Position numbers and translations under genes: made by a program
The notes under the pieces: generated by a model
What the model was told of the DNA's origin: nothing
The model's input: the letters and a program-made list of their open reading frames with translations, nothing else
Database searches by the model: none
Shown: piece after piece, positions 1 through 8,529 of the stretch
How positions within the stretch are numbered: position 1 is the first letter of the stretch
How the letters are laid out: every line of letters starts with the position of its first letter
Assembly: GCA_003697105.1 (NCBI GenBank)
Contig: RFFQ01000025.1
Location: 1 to 46,618, forward strand
Direction of reading: 5' to 3'
DNA from: Gemmatimonadota bacterium
Lineage (GTDB): Bacteria; 4572-55; J002
Length of the DNA stretch: 46,618 bases

Positions 1-105
1 ATGCAACGTCTCTCCGGATAATGTGTTTCAATTAACGTGTGATGCGCATTCACGAATGGCTCGATCATTTCCTGTCACCTGATGTTCCCGGTGGCGGTTG
101 CGGTG

Positions 106-134
106 GTAGAGACGTTGCAATGCAACGTCCCTAC
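106..134. repeat. 29-bp inverted repeat with truncated second copy at 1-13
   Basis: Arms GTAGAGACGTTGCA (106-119) and TGCAACGTCCCTAC (121-134) pair with a single mismatch around one central base. Bases 2-13, TGCAACGTCTCT, repeat the right arm, so a second copy is probably cut by the window edge. This looks like a dispersed palindromic (REP- or MITE-like) element. I recall similar palindromes from other bacterial genomes but could not check. Confidence 0.7.
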
Positions 135-192
135 GGGGGTATCCTACCGAATCCAGATAAGCGCGAAGGTGCATTGAAACATCAAAACAACT

Positions 193-228
193 GAGCCATT
201 TGGGAATGCTCCCCAATGGCTCTTTTTT
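193..228 (+). terminator. Rho-independent terminator
   Basis: GAGCCATT pairs with AATGGCTC, with a further GGG/CCC inner stem, and six T residues follow at 223-228. It would stop a plus-strand transcript from left of the window. It may also act for the minus-strand WD40 gene, whose RNA would read the same hairpin followed by a weaker T-rich stretch. Confidence 0.75.
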
Positions 229-355
229 ATGCCTTCCAGCCCGTGAAACACGACTTTTCTAATTATTTTAGTCATAATTTGAACTCAGCCGGTTAAAAAA
301 AACAGACCTCTCAACAAGATAGATACTGTTTTATAAACCATGTTTTCTCCATCGG

Positions 356-2044
356 TTAAGGGGTTGGTTGGCAGATGCCGGCGGCGTTTTCCGGGTAGCG
401 TTGGTGTAACAACTGGCAGGCACGCTTGATCATATCATCCAGATCAAAACTCCAAATATAAATTGAGCCTTTTGCATCCGTGATGGCGAGCAGATCGCCG
501 TGCGGGTTGAACCGGATACGGGTTAGCTCTGCTTCACTGAAATTATCAATCGATTTGAGTAGCTCGCCGTCCATATTCCAAAATTTGAGGCTTCGATCGG
601 CTCCGGCGGACGCGATTACATTCTCGCTCAAGCTAAAATCGATGCTCCGCACACTGCCTTCATGTCCCCGTAGCGTGTGGATGAGGTTTGCTTCGCGATC
701 CCAGAGGTTGATGACCATACCATCCCCCGCCGAAGCGAAGTAGTTACCGCTGGGATGGTACACCACATCTTGCACGCTGGCAATGTGTTCCTTCAACGTG
801 ATCATCAATGTGCCGTCTTCAATGTCCCACGCTTTGAGCGTTCGGTCTATACTGCCGGAGATAAGGAAGGGTTGGGTGGGGCTGAGGGCTACCTGAGTGA
901 CCGCCCCATTGTGCCCCCGAAAGACGTGTACTTCCTCTTGAGAGCGTAATGACCATAACCGGAGGGTATTATCGTTGCCGGCAGAGACCAGTTGCTGCCC
1001 ATCTTTGCTGAACACGACATCCCAGACGGTGCCATGATGCCCACGAAACACCCAATCCTCCGCTCCAGTAACCCAATTCCACAACCGGATCGAGCCATCC
1101 TGACTACCGGAGGCAAGATATTGCCCGCCGGGATGGAATGCCACACTGTAAACGGCAACCGGATGCGCCAACGTGCGGCGCCATGTGCCATCTGTGCCCC
1201 ATAACTTGACCGTGCTATCCGTCGCGGCAGTCGCGAGGTGCTTTCCATCGGGGCTGAATGCCACATCCCAAATGCGCCCGCGGTGCCCCTGTGGGAACTG
1301 GCGGCGTTTATCTTGCCCGAACACCACCCTATTGAGAGAGGCGAGCACGTTTAGCCGGGTGGTCATATTTACTGTGGATTCTGGAATGTGTTGCAGTTGC
1401 TTTCCGGCTTGAATACTGGCAATTAACGCATTGAGGGAGTCATTTGTGGCAAGAGAGGTTTCTGCCGTGTTCTGCAAGTTTTGTATCTGTTTGATCTGTT
1501 TACGGTGTTCAATGCGGCTTGTGGGCACCGGAGGGGGTGGTTCTGGGGTAGGTTCCGGTTTTGTTTCCATCATTGCTAAAATCGAGTCTTCCAATACGGT
1601 TTTTTCCTGCCGGAGTTGGTCGATTTCCGTCACTAATGCCGTAATATTTTGTTGCAAACTGTCCCGTTCGGTGGCGGTTAGCTCTTTTTGTTGGATGACG
1701 TGCTGGAGGGAATCTTGAAGCTGTTGTTTTTCGGCGGCTAACCGGGCTTTGGCTTGGATTTCCTGCCGTAGCCGCCGTGGATCCGCCTGCGGCGGTGCGG
1801 ACGGGATGGAGGAGGTCTCGCCGTAAGCCTCCGCTTTTTCGTAGGCTTCCAATAAGCGCTGGATCCGCTCCTGCTCCGCTTGGGTGGAATCCAGACCCCG
1901 TTTTAGGTCATGATTTAATTCGATGGCGTGTTGTAATTCCTTTTTAAAATCGCGGGCTTTTAGCTCGGTTAAGATGGCGTAACTTAGCACTGCCAAAATC
2001 AAAATGGTAATGCCACCTACGAGTAACATTCGACGGTTTGACAT
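356..2044 (-). CDS. Membrane-anchored coiled-coil WD40 repeat protein
   Basis: 562 residues. One N-terminal membrane segment (about 6-27) is followed by Gln/Leu-rich coiled coil (about 30-160), a proline-rich linker (PEPTPEPPPPVP, about 164-174) and a WD40 beta-propeller (about 250-540). Repeats carry typical VAFSPDG, LASGSQDGSIRLW and GH motifs. The lead-in (DSLNALIASIQAGKQL) and the tail after the propeller (KRACQLLHQRYPENAAGIC) resemble the flanks of WD40 domains in cyanobacterial-type STAND proteins, but no NTPase is present. One N-terminal membrane segment suggests the propeller faces the periplasm. No catalytic function can be assigned; a scaffold role is an inference. The start lacks a strong ribosome site, but the TM segment begins directly after it. 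Confidence 0.85.
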   Translation of the reverse strand: MSNRRMLLVGGITILILAVLSYAILTELKARDFKKELQHAIELNHDLKRGLDSTQAEQERIQRLLEAYEKAEAYGETSSIPSAPPQADPRRLRQEIQAKARLAAEKQQLQDSLQHVIQQKELTATERDSLQQNITALVTEIDQLRQEKTVLEDSILAMMETKPEPTPEPPPPVPTSRIEHRKQIKQIQNLQNTAETSLATNDSLNALIASIQAGKQLQHIPESTVNMTTRLNVLASLNRVVFGQDKRRQFPQGHRGRIWDVAFSPDGKHLATAATDSTVKLWGTDGTWRRTLAHPVAVYSVAFHPGGQYLASGSQDGSIRLWNWVTGAEDWVFRGHHGTVWDVVFSKDGQQLVSAGNDNTLRLWSLRSQEEVHVFRGHNGAVTQVALSPTQPFLISGSIDRTLKAWDIEDGTLMITLKEHIASVQDVVYHPSGNYFASAGDGMVINLWDREANLIHTLRGHEGSVRSIDFSLSENVIASAGADRSLKFWNMDGELLKSIDNFSEAELTRIRFNPHGDLLAITDAKGSIYIWSFDLDDMIKRACQLLHQRYPENAAGICQPTP

Positions 2045-2096
2045 GCGCGTACCAACTGGAGTTGAAGGAAAGGAGGAAGTGATTTGTTTGTTGGTA

Positions 2097-2125
2097 ATTG
2101 TAGCATAAAATTAAGGGTTCAGCAA
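2097..2125 (-). promoter_or_regulatory. Candidate promoter of the WD40 gene
   Basis: On the minus strand, TTGCTG (2120-2125) and TACAAT (2097-2102) are 17 bp apart. A TG one base upstream of the -10 gives an extended -10. The predicted start lies about 50 bp before the gene. The -35 is weak. Confidence 0.45.
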
Positions 2126-2156
2126 CCTATTTGTTGATGTTTCCTCCTTCACGACC

Positions 2157-2182
2157 TTCGCCAAAACGAAAAATTTGGCGAA
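2157..2182. promoter_or_regulatory. 9-bp perfect inverted repeat
   Basis: TTCGCCAAA (2157-2165) and TTTGGCGAA (2174-2182) are separated by 8 bases. The site lies downstream of the dUTPase-like gene and about 30 bp upstream of the WD40 promoter. No T-tract follows, so it is either a factor-assisted terminator or an operator for the WD40 gene. Confidence 0.4.
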
Positions 2183-2234
2183 CCTATTGCGCTTTAACCC
2201 CGTGTAACCGTTTTGCCCGTCTCGGGCATTTATA

Positions 2235-2747
2235 TCAGAGATTTTCCCCCTGATAGATGCCTTGATACCCGTTGGTTTTTGTGCCGAGCCGGAAAAAGAC
2301 CAGTTGCAGAATCCGTGCGTTTTGCTGAAGGTGCAACCCTTGCGGATTGTAAACCACTAGCAGGGATTGGCTCTGTCCGCAATAGCCGGCGTCCCATACG
2401 GCGCTTTCCACGGTTGCTCCCACCCGCAACATGGAAGAACGGGGGCGGGCAAGTGCCATGACATCTTGGGGCAGATTCACCACTTCGTTAAATTGCACCA
2501 AATAACATCCCGGGGCTAACGGAAGCCACCCTTTTGCGTCAAACTGCAGTTCTGTGGTTTCTGGTAGTTGGCGCGCCGTATTGGAAAAATCTAACGTGCC
2601 AGCTCCCTTAAATTGGTACACGGCTTTCAAACTGAGATCGACCCCGTTGGGTTGCACTTGCACTGCCGGGTCAATCAGACCACTCAACAGGGGGGGGTCT
2701 TGATTGAGTAAAGTACGAATATCATGTTCGGTAAAAACGGAAGCCAT
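2235..2747 (-). CDS. dUTPase-like protein of the dCTP deaminase family
   Basis: 170 residues, matching the Dcd/Dut trimer-forming family in length. Visible motifs are IDPAVQVQPNGVDLSL near the N-terminus, RPRSSMLRVG (101-110), VWDAGYCG (118-124) and the C-terminal YQGIYQGENL. Bacterial dCTP deaminases use a Glu two positions before the SN/YN at the end of the core; here that position is V131, whereas the Asp expected of dUTPase motif 3 is present (D119). Hydrolysis of dUTP to dUMP and diphosphate is therefore more likely than dCTP deamination. It lies last in the trmFO-methyltransferase-cnoX run, 39 bp after cnoX, with AAAGGA ahead of the start. Confidence 0.75.
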   Translation of the reverse strand: MASVFTEHDIRTLLNQDPPLLSGLIDPAVQVQPNGVDLSLKAVYQFKGAGTLDFSNTARQLPETTELQFDAKGWLPLAPGCYLVQFNEVVNLPQDVMALARPRSSMLRVGATVESAVWDAGYCGQSQSLLVVYNPQGLHLQQNARILQLVFFRLGTKTNGYQGIYQGENL

Positions 2748-2786
2748 TATTTATTCCTTTCGGGTTGGTTTCATAGGTTTTGCGCA

Positions 2787-3602
2787 TCAGGAATACAGTG
2801 CCCAACTGAATTTATTCCGGTATGTTTGGGTTGTCTCATGCGAGTCCCCCAAATAATTGAAGATGGCGCGACATGCCCGATTAGCCACCCCGTCGGCGTA
2901 ATTTTTATTGATACCCACCACTTCAATGAATTTTTCTAGGGCTGCGGGAAAATCTTGTTGAGTCAAGTGCTGGATGCCGTCCAAAATATCCGCTTTGAGC
3001 GAGCTTTCCGGCAATTCTACAGGGGACTGTTGGAGGTGGAACAGTTCGGCAAATGTTCGCAGGGCTTCTGCCGCATCAAAGGATGGGGAATCCCCTTCAA
3101 CCGGTTTGACCAGTTCCACCGCGCGCTCCGGCTCTGTGAAAATATATGTTTTTGCCAGTAGTACACGCGCCGCGTGGTTATCCGGTTCGGCATCAATAAT
3201 GGTCTGTAGAAGTTGGCGGGCGGCTTCGGTCTCTCCTGCCGCCAGATGTTGTTGTGCCTGTTTGAGAGTTGAGCGGTGTTTGCTGGGCAGTGCTTTTTTC
3301 AGCCACTGTTCAATCATCTGTTCGGGCAGAGCTCCGACAAATTCATCCACAACCTTACCATCCACAAATAATTTTACATTGGGGATGCCTTGGATGCCGT
3401 ATTCCCGGGCAATCTGGGGAAACTGGTCGGTATTCACTTTTACCAGTACCCAATCCTTATGGTGCTTTTGAGCGAGTTTTTCCAACACCGGTGCGAGTAC
3501 CCGGCAAGGTGCGCACCATTCTGCCCAAAAATCGACCACTACTGGAATTTTATAACTGTGCTCGATGACATCTTTTTGAAAATTTTGTGTGTCATATCCC
3601 AT
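2787..3602 (-). CDS. cnoX: Thioredoxin-TPR co-chaperone, CnoX/YbbN-like
   Basis: 271 residues from the ATG at 3602, chosen because GGAG lies 9 bases ahead and the longer frame reads through the neighbouring gene. A thioredoxin domain (1-110) carries the active site WCAPC (C30, C33) and the cis-proline region GIQGIPNVKLF. About 150 residues of TPR-like helices follow (AAGETEAARQLLQTI, NHAARVLLAKTY). This order is that of E. coli CnoX (YbbN), a chlorine/oxidant-activated holdase that also protects thiols and works with GroEL and DnaK. Both Cys are kept here, so redox activity is possible. Cytoplasmic. It sits 43 bp after the methyltransferase. Confidence 0.85.
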   Translation of the reverse strand: MGYDTQNFQKDVIEHSYKIPVVVDFWAEWCAPCRVLAPVLEKLAQKHHKDWVLVKVNTDQFPQIAREYGIQGIPNVKLFVDGKVVDEFVGALPEQMIEQWLKKALPSKHRSTLKQAQQHLAAGETEAARQLLQTIIDAEPDNHAARVLLAKTYIFTEPERAVELVKPVEGDSPSFDAAEALRTFAELFHLQQSPVELPESSLKADILDGIQHLTQQDFPAALEKFIEVVGINKNYADGVANRACRAIFNYLGDSHETTQTYRNKFSWALYS

Positions 3603-3645
3603 TTTGTCACTCCATTTTGATGAGTTGTGTCTGATGATTGCTCCA

Positions 3646-4437
3646 TTAGGTTGACCGTCCTTTTTTTGCGACGACCATAATCCGGTAGGTTTTATCCGAC
3701 GGCGGGGTGAATTCCAGATGTTCGTAGATGTCCACCTGCGCAAAGCCGGCATGATCGAGCAAGCGGCGGATGGTGCTATAGGGGTAGAAGGTCTCTTTGT
3801 GGGTTTCCTGCCCGCGCAGGTAATAGCCGTTGTCTTGCCGGGCAAAAAAGGTCAGTTTGAGGGTAGAAATCCGGGTAGTCGCGTTATATTCGCTCTCCCA
3901 AATTGAGGTTAGATTCTTGGTTTCGCGCACGGTGGTGCCTTCTCCCCAGATTTGGCTAAGGGCAAACTCGGTGTTCATATCAAAGATATACAGCCCGCCG
4001 GGGCGTAGATGGTTGTAGGCGCATTGATAAGCTTTTTGCAACTGAGATTCTTTCAGCAGATAATTTAAACTATCATAGAGGCAAATCACCGCATCGAAGT
4101 GTTCCCTTAAGTCAAATTGGGTCATATCTGCCTGAATAAATTGGGTTTGGGGATATTTTGACTGGACACGTTCCTGAGCCACTTCCAACATGGCTTCGGA
4201 AAGATCGATGCCGGTGATGTCATAGCGATATTTGGCAAAGTAACCCGCCACAATGCCCGTACCGCAGGCAATATCCAACACCTTGGTGCCCCTGAGATTG
4301 TAGCGCCGGAAAATCCGCAAAATATAATCCACCCAACCGGCGTAATCGACATCATACATCAATTCGTCGTAATAGCGGGCAATGGTGGAATAGGGTAAGT
4401 TTGATTTTTTTTTCAGGTTAAACACGTTGATTCTCAT
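3646..4437 (-). CDS. Class I SAM-dependent methyltransferase
   Basis: 263 residues. The Rossmann SAM-binding motif VLDIACGTGIVAGYF is near residue 54, followed by ITGIDLSEAML (acidic residue binding the ribose) and QADMTQFDL (motif around the adenine). A DSLNYLL stretch follows the DAVICLYD motif. The substrate cannot be read from sequence. The first 20 bases overlap the end of trmFO, so the two are probably translationally coupled. Confidence 0.85.
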   Translation of the reverse strand: MRINVFNLKKKSNLPYSTIARYYDELMYDVDYAGWVDYILRIFRRYNLRGTKVLDIACGTGIVAGYFAKYRYDITGIDLSEAMLEVAQERVQSKYPQTQFIQADMTQFDLREHFDAVICLYDSLNYLLKESQLQKAYQCAYNHLRPGGLYIFDMNTEFALSQIWGEGTTVRETKNLTSIWESEYNATTRISTLKLTFFARQDNGYYLRGQETHKETFYPYSTIRRLLDHAGFAQVDIYEHLEFTPPSDKTYRIMVVAKKGRST

Positions 4438-5755
4438 CCATAATACCGGTTTGAAGCCATGCTTCTAAGGTGGTTAAGGCGCGTTCGACCATCTTTTGTC
4501 GCCGGGCTTGCCGTCCTCCTTTTGGCTTTGGCGTAATGGGAGGGAAAAGCCCAAAATTGATATTCATGGGCTGGAAATGATCGGGGTCTGCGGTGGTAAT
4601 GTAGTGAAGGAGCGCGCCGGTGGCGGTTTCCGGTGGCGGGTAAATGGGGGGTTGTTGGTGAACAAGCCGGGCTAGATTGATGCCGGCGATCAGTCCGGTG
4701 GCGATATCTTCGACGTAGCCTTCTACCCCGGTGAGTTGCCCGCCCACAAAGAGATCATCTCGTCGTTGGGTTTGCAGGGTGGGGCGAAGCGTTCGCGGGC
4801 TGTTCAGATAGCTGTTGCGGTGGATACTGCCGTAACGGTAAAACTCCGCGTTTTCCAAGCCGGGAATCAACCGGAAGATGCGTTTCTGTTCCCCGATTTT
4901 CAGTTGCGTTTGGAACCCGACCAGATTATAGCTGGTTTTAGCGGTGTTTTCTGCGCGAAGTTGCACCACCGCGAACGGTTTATCACCCGTGGTGGGATCG
5001 GTTAATCCAACGGGTTTCATGGGTCCGAAGGTGAGTGTTTCCCGCCCGCGCCGTGCCATCTCTTCGATAGGCATACACCCTTCAAAGTAGTGGCCGCGCT
5101 CAAAATCTGCCGGTAGGTGCGGTTCGCCGGCGATCAGTTCTTCGTAAAATCGATTATATTCCGCTTCTGTCATGGGGCAGTTGAGGTACGCCTCATCCCC
5201 GCCTTTGTCGTAGCGATTTTGAGAGAACACTTTGTCAAAATTGATCGACTCCGTCGCCACAATTGGGGAAATGGCATCATAGAAGAACAAATCTTGTTCG
5301 CCTAAGGTAGCGGAAATATCGGCAAACAGAGCATCGGACGTCAGCGGCCCGGTGGCAATCAGAACCGGCACATCTACTGGAATATGAGTGACTTCTTTCC
5401 GAATGATCGTCACGTTGGGGTGGTGTTCTAATTTTTCGGCAATATAAGCGGAAAATTGCGCCCGATCCACTGCCAATGCTTGTCCGGCAGGGACACGCGT
5501 CGCATCAGCCGCCTCGATTAGGAGTGAACCCAAGCGCCGCAGTTCTGCTTTTAGCAACCCATGCGAGGTAGATACATCATTGGATTTCAGGGAGTTACTG
5601 CACACAAGTTCCGCCAGATCGCCGGTTTTATGCGCTGGTGTTTGCTTTGCCGGGCGCATTTCATACAGTTCCACAGGGACGCCTCGGGTAGCAATTTGCC
5701 ATGCCGCCTCGCAACCGGCAAGCCCTCCACCGATAACAATCGCTTTGGGTGTCAT
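4418..5755 (-). CDS. trmFO: Methylenetetrahydrofolate-tRNA-(uracil-54-C5)-methyltransferase
   Basis: 445 residues from the ATG at 5755, preceded by GAAGGA. TrmFO makes ribothymidine at position 54 of tRNA using methylene-THF and FADH2. The N-terminal FAD motif is VIGGGLAGCEAAWQIA. The conserved catalytic cysteines are present: C52 in LVCSNSLKS and C227 in FEGCMPIEE (equivalent to B. subtilis C53 and C226). The YLNCPMT and GQLTGVEGYVEDIATG motifs are also typical. It is first in the run with the methyltransferase, cnoX and dUTPase-like genes. Confidence 0.95.
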   Translation of the reverse strand: MTPKAIVIGGGLAGCEAAWQIATRGVPVELYEMRPAKQTPAHKTGDLAELVCSNSLKSNDVSTSHGLLKAELRRLGSLLIEAADATRVPAGQALAVDRAQFSAYIAEKLEHHPNVTIIRKEVTHIPVDVPVLIATGPLTSDALFADISATLGEQDLFFYDAISPIVATESINFDKVFSQNRYDKGGDEAYLNCPMTEAEYNRFYEELIAGEPHLPADFERGHYFEGCMPIEEMARRGRETLTFGPMKPVGLTDPTTGDKPFAVVQLRAENTAKTSYNLVGFQTQLKIGEQKRIFRLIPGLENAEFYRYGSIHRNSYLNSPRTLRPTLQTQRRDDLFVGGQLTGVEGYVEDIATGLIAGINLARLVHQQPPIYPPPETATGALLHYITTADPDHFQPMNINFGLFPPITPKPKGGRQARRQKMVERALTTLEAWLQTGIMDENQRV

Positions 5756-5790
5756 GGGGTATCCTTCTATATCATGTCTCACAAAATAGT

Positions 5791-5824
5791 ACCAGCAAGG
5801 AGGTGTTTTACCCCCCTTGCTGGT
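5791..5824 (-). terminator. Terminator hairpin after the TonB receptor gene
   Basis: ACCAGCAAGG (5791-5800) pairs perfectly with CCTTGCTGGT (5815-5824). On the minus strand the stem is followed by ACTATTTTGT, a partial T-tract. It separates the receptor gene from trmFO. Confidence 0.7.
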
Positions 5825-5840
5825 AATTTTCATTTATGGC

Positions 5841-8057
5841 TCAATATCGTACGCCGAGATATATCTCGCGGCCTTTGGTCGGTCCCCACGCAAACGCTGT
5901 ATCAAAATAGGGACCAAAGGGGTCTTCCCAACTTAAAATAGGGTGTTCTTGGCGGTAGTCAAATAGATTTTCGACACCGGCGTAAATTTCCAACCGCTGC
6001 CAACGGCGGGTCAGTTGCAGGTTTGCCGTAAAATACGCCTCAGAAACCGGCGGTTGTTGCAAGTCCGCGGGTAATGTTGATGTATCTGGCAGGTGTTGCT
6101 CGCCGTACCAATGCAGCGACCCATCCACATACCAATTGCTTTGCAGTGGGCGGTAGGAGAGGGTGGTCAGTACTTTATGTTGCGCATTAAACGGCAGTTC
6201 GATCTTTTCGCCATCAACTCTGCGGTAAACATCCAAAAAATTGTAGGCAATTTTGCTGTTGATTGTTTCCCGCACGTCAATCAACAACTCTGCTTGCAAA
6301 CTGTTTGAGGCGGATTCTCCCTTAAAATTACTGATGTACGCCTGCCTTGGATCGCGATCATAATCCGGGAAAATCTGATTGGAGAACCGGGTGTGATACA
6401 CATCCACGCTGAGATGACCACTGATGGCGTCCCAAGCGTAATAATACGTTGCATTTGCCCCGAAACTAGCCGCTCGTTCCGGATCGAGATCGCCAGCGAT
6501 AATTACATCCCGCGAACTGGCAAGAAGATTGACATTTTCTGCGAAGATATTGACCGTGCGCAAGCCCGTCCCCGCTGAGAGACGGACATCCATCTGGGGC
6601 AATAACCGGTATTTCAGCAGGGCACGTGGGGTGATAAACATCCCCACATCGGGATGCTGATCGGCGCGCACCCCAACAATCACGGTGGCATTGTCCCAAT
6701 TGAAGACTTGCTCCGCAAACACGCCCGGAATCACGTCTGTTTTGTTGTAAATACCATCATAGGTGCGCTCCAACGGGTTGGCGAGAAATCGAATATCCTC
6801 ATTAAGGGTCAAATAACGCAAACTGAGTCCTGTGCGTAAGGTGTGGGTTTGCCAATCCCGCTCGTATTGTAGATTGGCGTAGCCCTGAAACTGATCTGCC
6901 TGATACTGTACGGTGCCGAAATATGCCTCTTGATCCTGATAGACGGTAGAGGCAAATAACGCCAGCCGGTGTTGGGCATTTAACCGGCGGATAGTTTTCA
7001 GATAGATTTCCGGTTGGGTGAGGGCAACGGTTTGCCCAAACACTTGCGTACTCGCTCGATCCTGTTCTGCATCATAGGTCACTTGCCCACCGGTGCGGTG
7101 TTCGTGCAAATAGCGCAATCCGATTTGCGTGTACCAACGGGAGTCATTTTTGGTGCCATATTGCCACTTGTTGTACATCATGTAGCGGGTTAGTAAGGGT
7201 AAATCTGTAAATTGGTCGGCATTGTTATCGATGCGGCGGGCAGGTTGCACAGAATGCGCCGCCAGCAACGTTTGCCAGCCTTTCCACTGGCGGCTGATCG
7301 TGGCGTTGTACTGGGTTTCGCCAAAGCTGTTGCCGTAAGCATTGATTGCGAGTGGAGACTCCTTTTCGGGTGTTTTCAGTTCCACATTGACCTGCCCGCT
7401 GATGCTCTCAAACCCTTGTAATACCGAATTTACGCCTTTTGTCACGTAAATATTTTCGATCAATGTGCTGGGATAACTGCTAATTCCATAGGTATAGGTT
7501 AAGCCTTGTATCAAGGGCATTCCATCGATCAACACCTGATTGTAAACGCCGGACAATCCCAAAATACGTAATTCTCGGGTGTGGGTGATGATATTTGTCG
7601 TAACCGCCTCCACCGATGAATTGCTACCAAAACAGCCGGTTAAATCACAGCAGGCGGCTTTGGTAAACTCGGCATCGGTGATGACTTCGGTTTTGTAGGC
7701 TGTTTCACGGTCGATAAATCCGGCGATCTGTTGCCCCACTACGGTGACTTCATCCATGTAGATGGTGGCGGGTTTCAAACTGATCAGCACGAAACTCGGG
7801 TCAGTTACGGTGAGCGTATCTGGGGCAAAACCGATGTATTGAACGAGCAAAGTGGACTCCGGTTGGTCTGGCATCTCAATCGCGAAATTACCGTCAGGGT
7901 CCGTCAGGGTCCCAATGGGGGTACCTTGCCACGAGACATTTGCCCCGGCAAGTGCCGCTCCGGTTGAATCGTCCATGACCATGCCGCGTAGAATTTCCGC
8001 GGGAAGCCCACTGCACGTCATAAAAAGTAGAATCAGGGTGTAAATTCCTGTTTTCAT
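5841..8057 (-). CDS. TonB-dependent outer membrane receptor
   Basis: 738 residues from the ATG at 8057, preceded by AGAGGAGT. A signal peptide (about 1-20) is followed by a carboxypeptidase-regulatory-like domain (about 22-100; GAALAGANVSW, TLTDPDGNF), a plug domain (about 105-230) and a 22-strand-type barrel ending in an aromatic residue (LGVRY). The plug contains an unusual CC (136-137) and a further C142 just before the conserved LRILGLSGVYNQVLIDGMP stretch. A plug variant with a paired cysteine at this place is, as I recall, common in Bacteroidota receptors next to heavy-metal genes. The ligand is unknown. It is cotranscribed with the small Cys-rich gene 35 bp upstream. Confidence 0.9.
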   Translation of the reverse strand: MKTGIYTLILLFMTCSGLPAEILRGMVMDDSTGAALAGANVSWQGTPIGTLTDPDGNFAIEMPDQPESTLLVQYIGFAPDTLTVTDPSFVLISLKPATIYMDEVTVVGQQIAGFIDRETAYKTEVITDAEFTKAACCDLTGCFGSNSSVEAVTTNIITHTRELRILGLSGVYNQVLIDGMPLIQGLTYTYGISSYPSTLIENIYVTKGVNSVLQGFESISGQVNVELKTPEKESPLAINAYGNSFGETQYNATISRQWKGWQTLLAAHSVQPARRIDNNADQFTDLPLLTRYMMYNKWQYGTKNDSRWYTQIGLRYLHEHRTGGQVTYDAEQDRASTQVFGQTVALTQPEIYLKTIRRLNAQHRLALFASTVYQDQEAYFGTVQYQADQFQGYANLQYERDWQTHTLRTGLSLRYLTLNEDIRFLANPLERTYDGIYNKTDVIPGVFAEQVFNWDNATVIVGVRADQHPDVGMFITPRALLKYRLLPQMDVRLSAGTGLRTVNIFAENVNLLASSRDVIIAGDLDPERAASFGANATYYYAWDAISGHLSVDVYHTRFSNQIFPDYDRDPRQAYISNFKGESASNSLQAELLIDVRETINSKIAYNFLDVYRRVDGEKIELPFNAQHKVLTTLSYRPLQSNWYVDGSLHWYGEQHLPDTSTLPADLQQPPVSEAYFTANLQLTRRWQRLEIYAGVENLFDYRQEHPILSWEDPFGPYFDTAFAWGPTKGREIYLGVRY

Positions 8058-8092
8058 GGCATACTCCTCTTGAAATGATAACATATTGTGGA

Positions 8093-8428
8093 TTAACAAG
8101 TATGAACCGTATCCACGATTTGTGGAGGACGCCAAATCTCGTAACTAATGATCCAAAGGGCTGGCTGGAATCGGGTTATAGGAGCATACAAAATGATGAG
8201 ATGGGGGAGACCCGTCAATGTTGAGTGGACCCACCCGGTGCAACAACTCCGGTGACAGGGCACTAACGGATTGCAAGGGGAGTCTTCTGCGGTTTCGCTT
8301 CCGGTGACGGGTGCCGGCGATGGAACGTCGCAACAACTCGAGGCGGGTGCGGGGATTGACGTTGCCCAAACCGGTTGAATCAATAATACGATAAGATAAA
8401 GGATGAACAAGAAACTTACGAGTTTCAT
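8093..8428 (-). CDS. Small exported Cys-rich protein upstream of TonB receptor
   Basis: 111 residues from the ATG at 8428; a TTG nine bases further upstream is the alternative. A clear signal peptide (1-22, ending VWA) is followed by a short Cys/His-rich part: CC (32-33), C52, C58-H59, CC (62-63), H68 and a terminal C111, plus a PP pair at 101-102. Layout and position just ahead of a receptor resemble small CC/PP proteins found beside metal-related TonB receptors (HYC_CC_PP or DUF2946-like), but I cannot confirm membership. A metal-binding role is an inference. No strong ribosome site is visible. An overlapping 104-codon frame in another phase lacks a signal peptide. Confidence 0.6.
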   Translation of the reverse strand: MKLVSFLFILYLIVLLIQPVWATSIPAPASSCCDVPSPAPVTGSETAEDSPCNPLVPCHRSCCTGWVHSTLTGLPHLIILYAPITRFQPALWIISYEIWRPPQIVDTVHTC

Positions 8429-8487
8429 GATTCGCAAAAATGGGATTGGATGATAGCAAATGTAACCTTATTTAACCAGATGTGCTG

Positions 8488-8516
8488 AAAATCGGCGGAA
8501 TTGATCCGTTTGTCAA
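8488..8516 (-). promoter_or_regulatory. Candidate promoter of the receptor operon
   Basis: On the minus strand a consensus TTGACA (8511-8516) is 17 bp from a poor -10, GATTTT (8488-8493). The spacer holds CGGA-5-TCCG, a short inverted repeat that could be an operator. The poor -10 makes this tentative. Confidence 0.35.
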
Positions 8517-8529
8517 GGGGAATATGTTG

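Larger units (their letters stand above)
1..355. other. Non-coding window edge
   Basis: No convincing gene is visible here. The 62-codon minus-strand frame at 28-216 runs through an inverted repeat and a terminator and has no family resemblance. The stretch holds a half repeat at 1-13, a 29-bp inverted repeat at 106-134 and a plus-strand terminator at 193-228. The terminator implies a plus-strand transcript entering from the left of the window. The rest (229-355) is AT-rich and featureless apart from being downstream of the WD40 gene. Confidence 0.6.

Noticed and set aside
28-216. 62-codon minus-strand frame at the left edge
   Set aside because: It runs through the inverted repeat and terminator stem, has no ribosome site and no family likeness.
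8145-8459. 104-codon minus-strand frame overlapping the small Cys-rich gene
   Set aside because: No signal peptide, no ribosome site, and the alternative frame has an export signal and fits the operon spacing.
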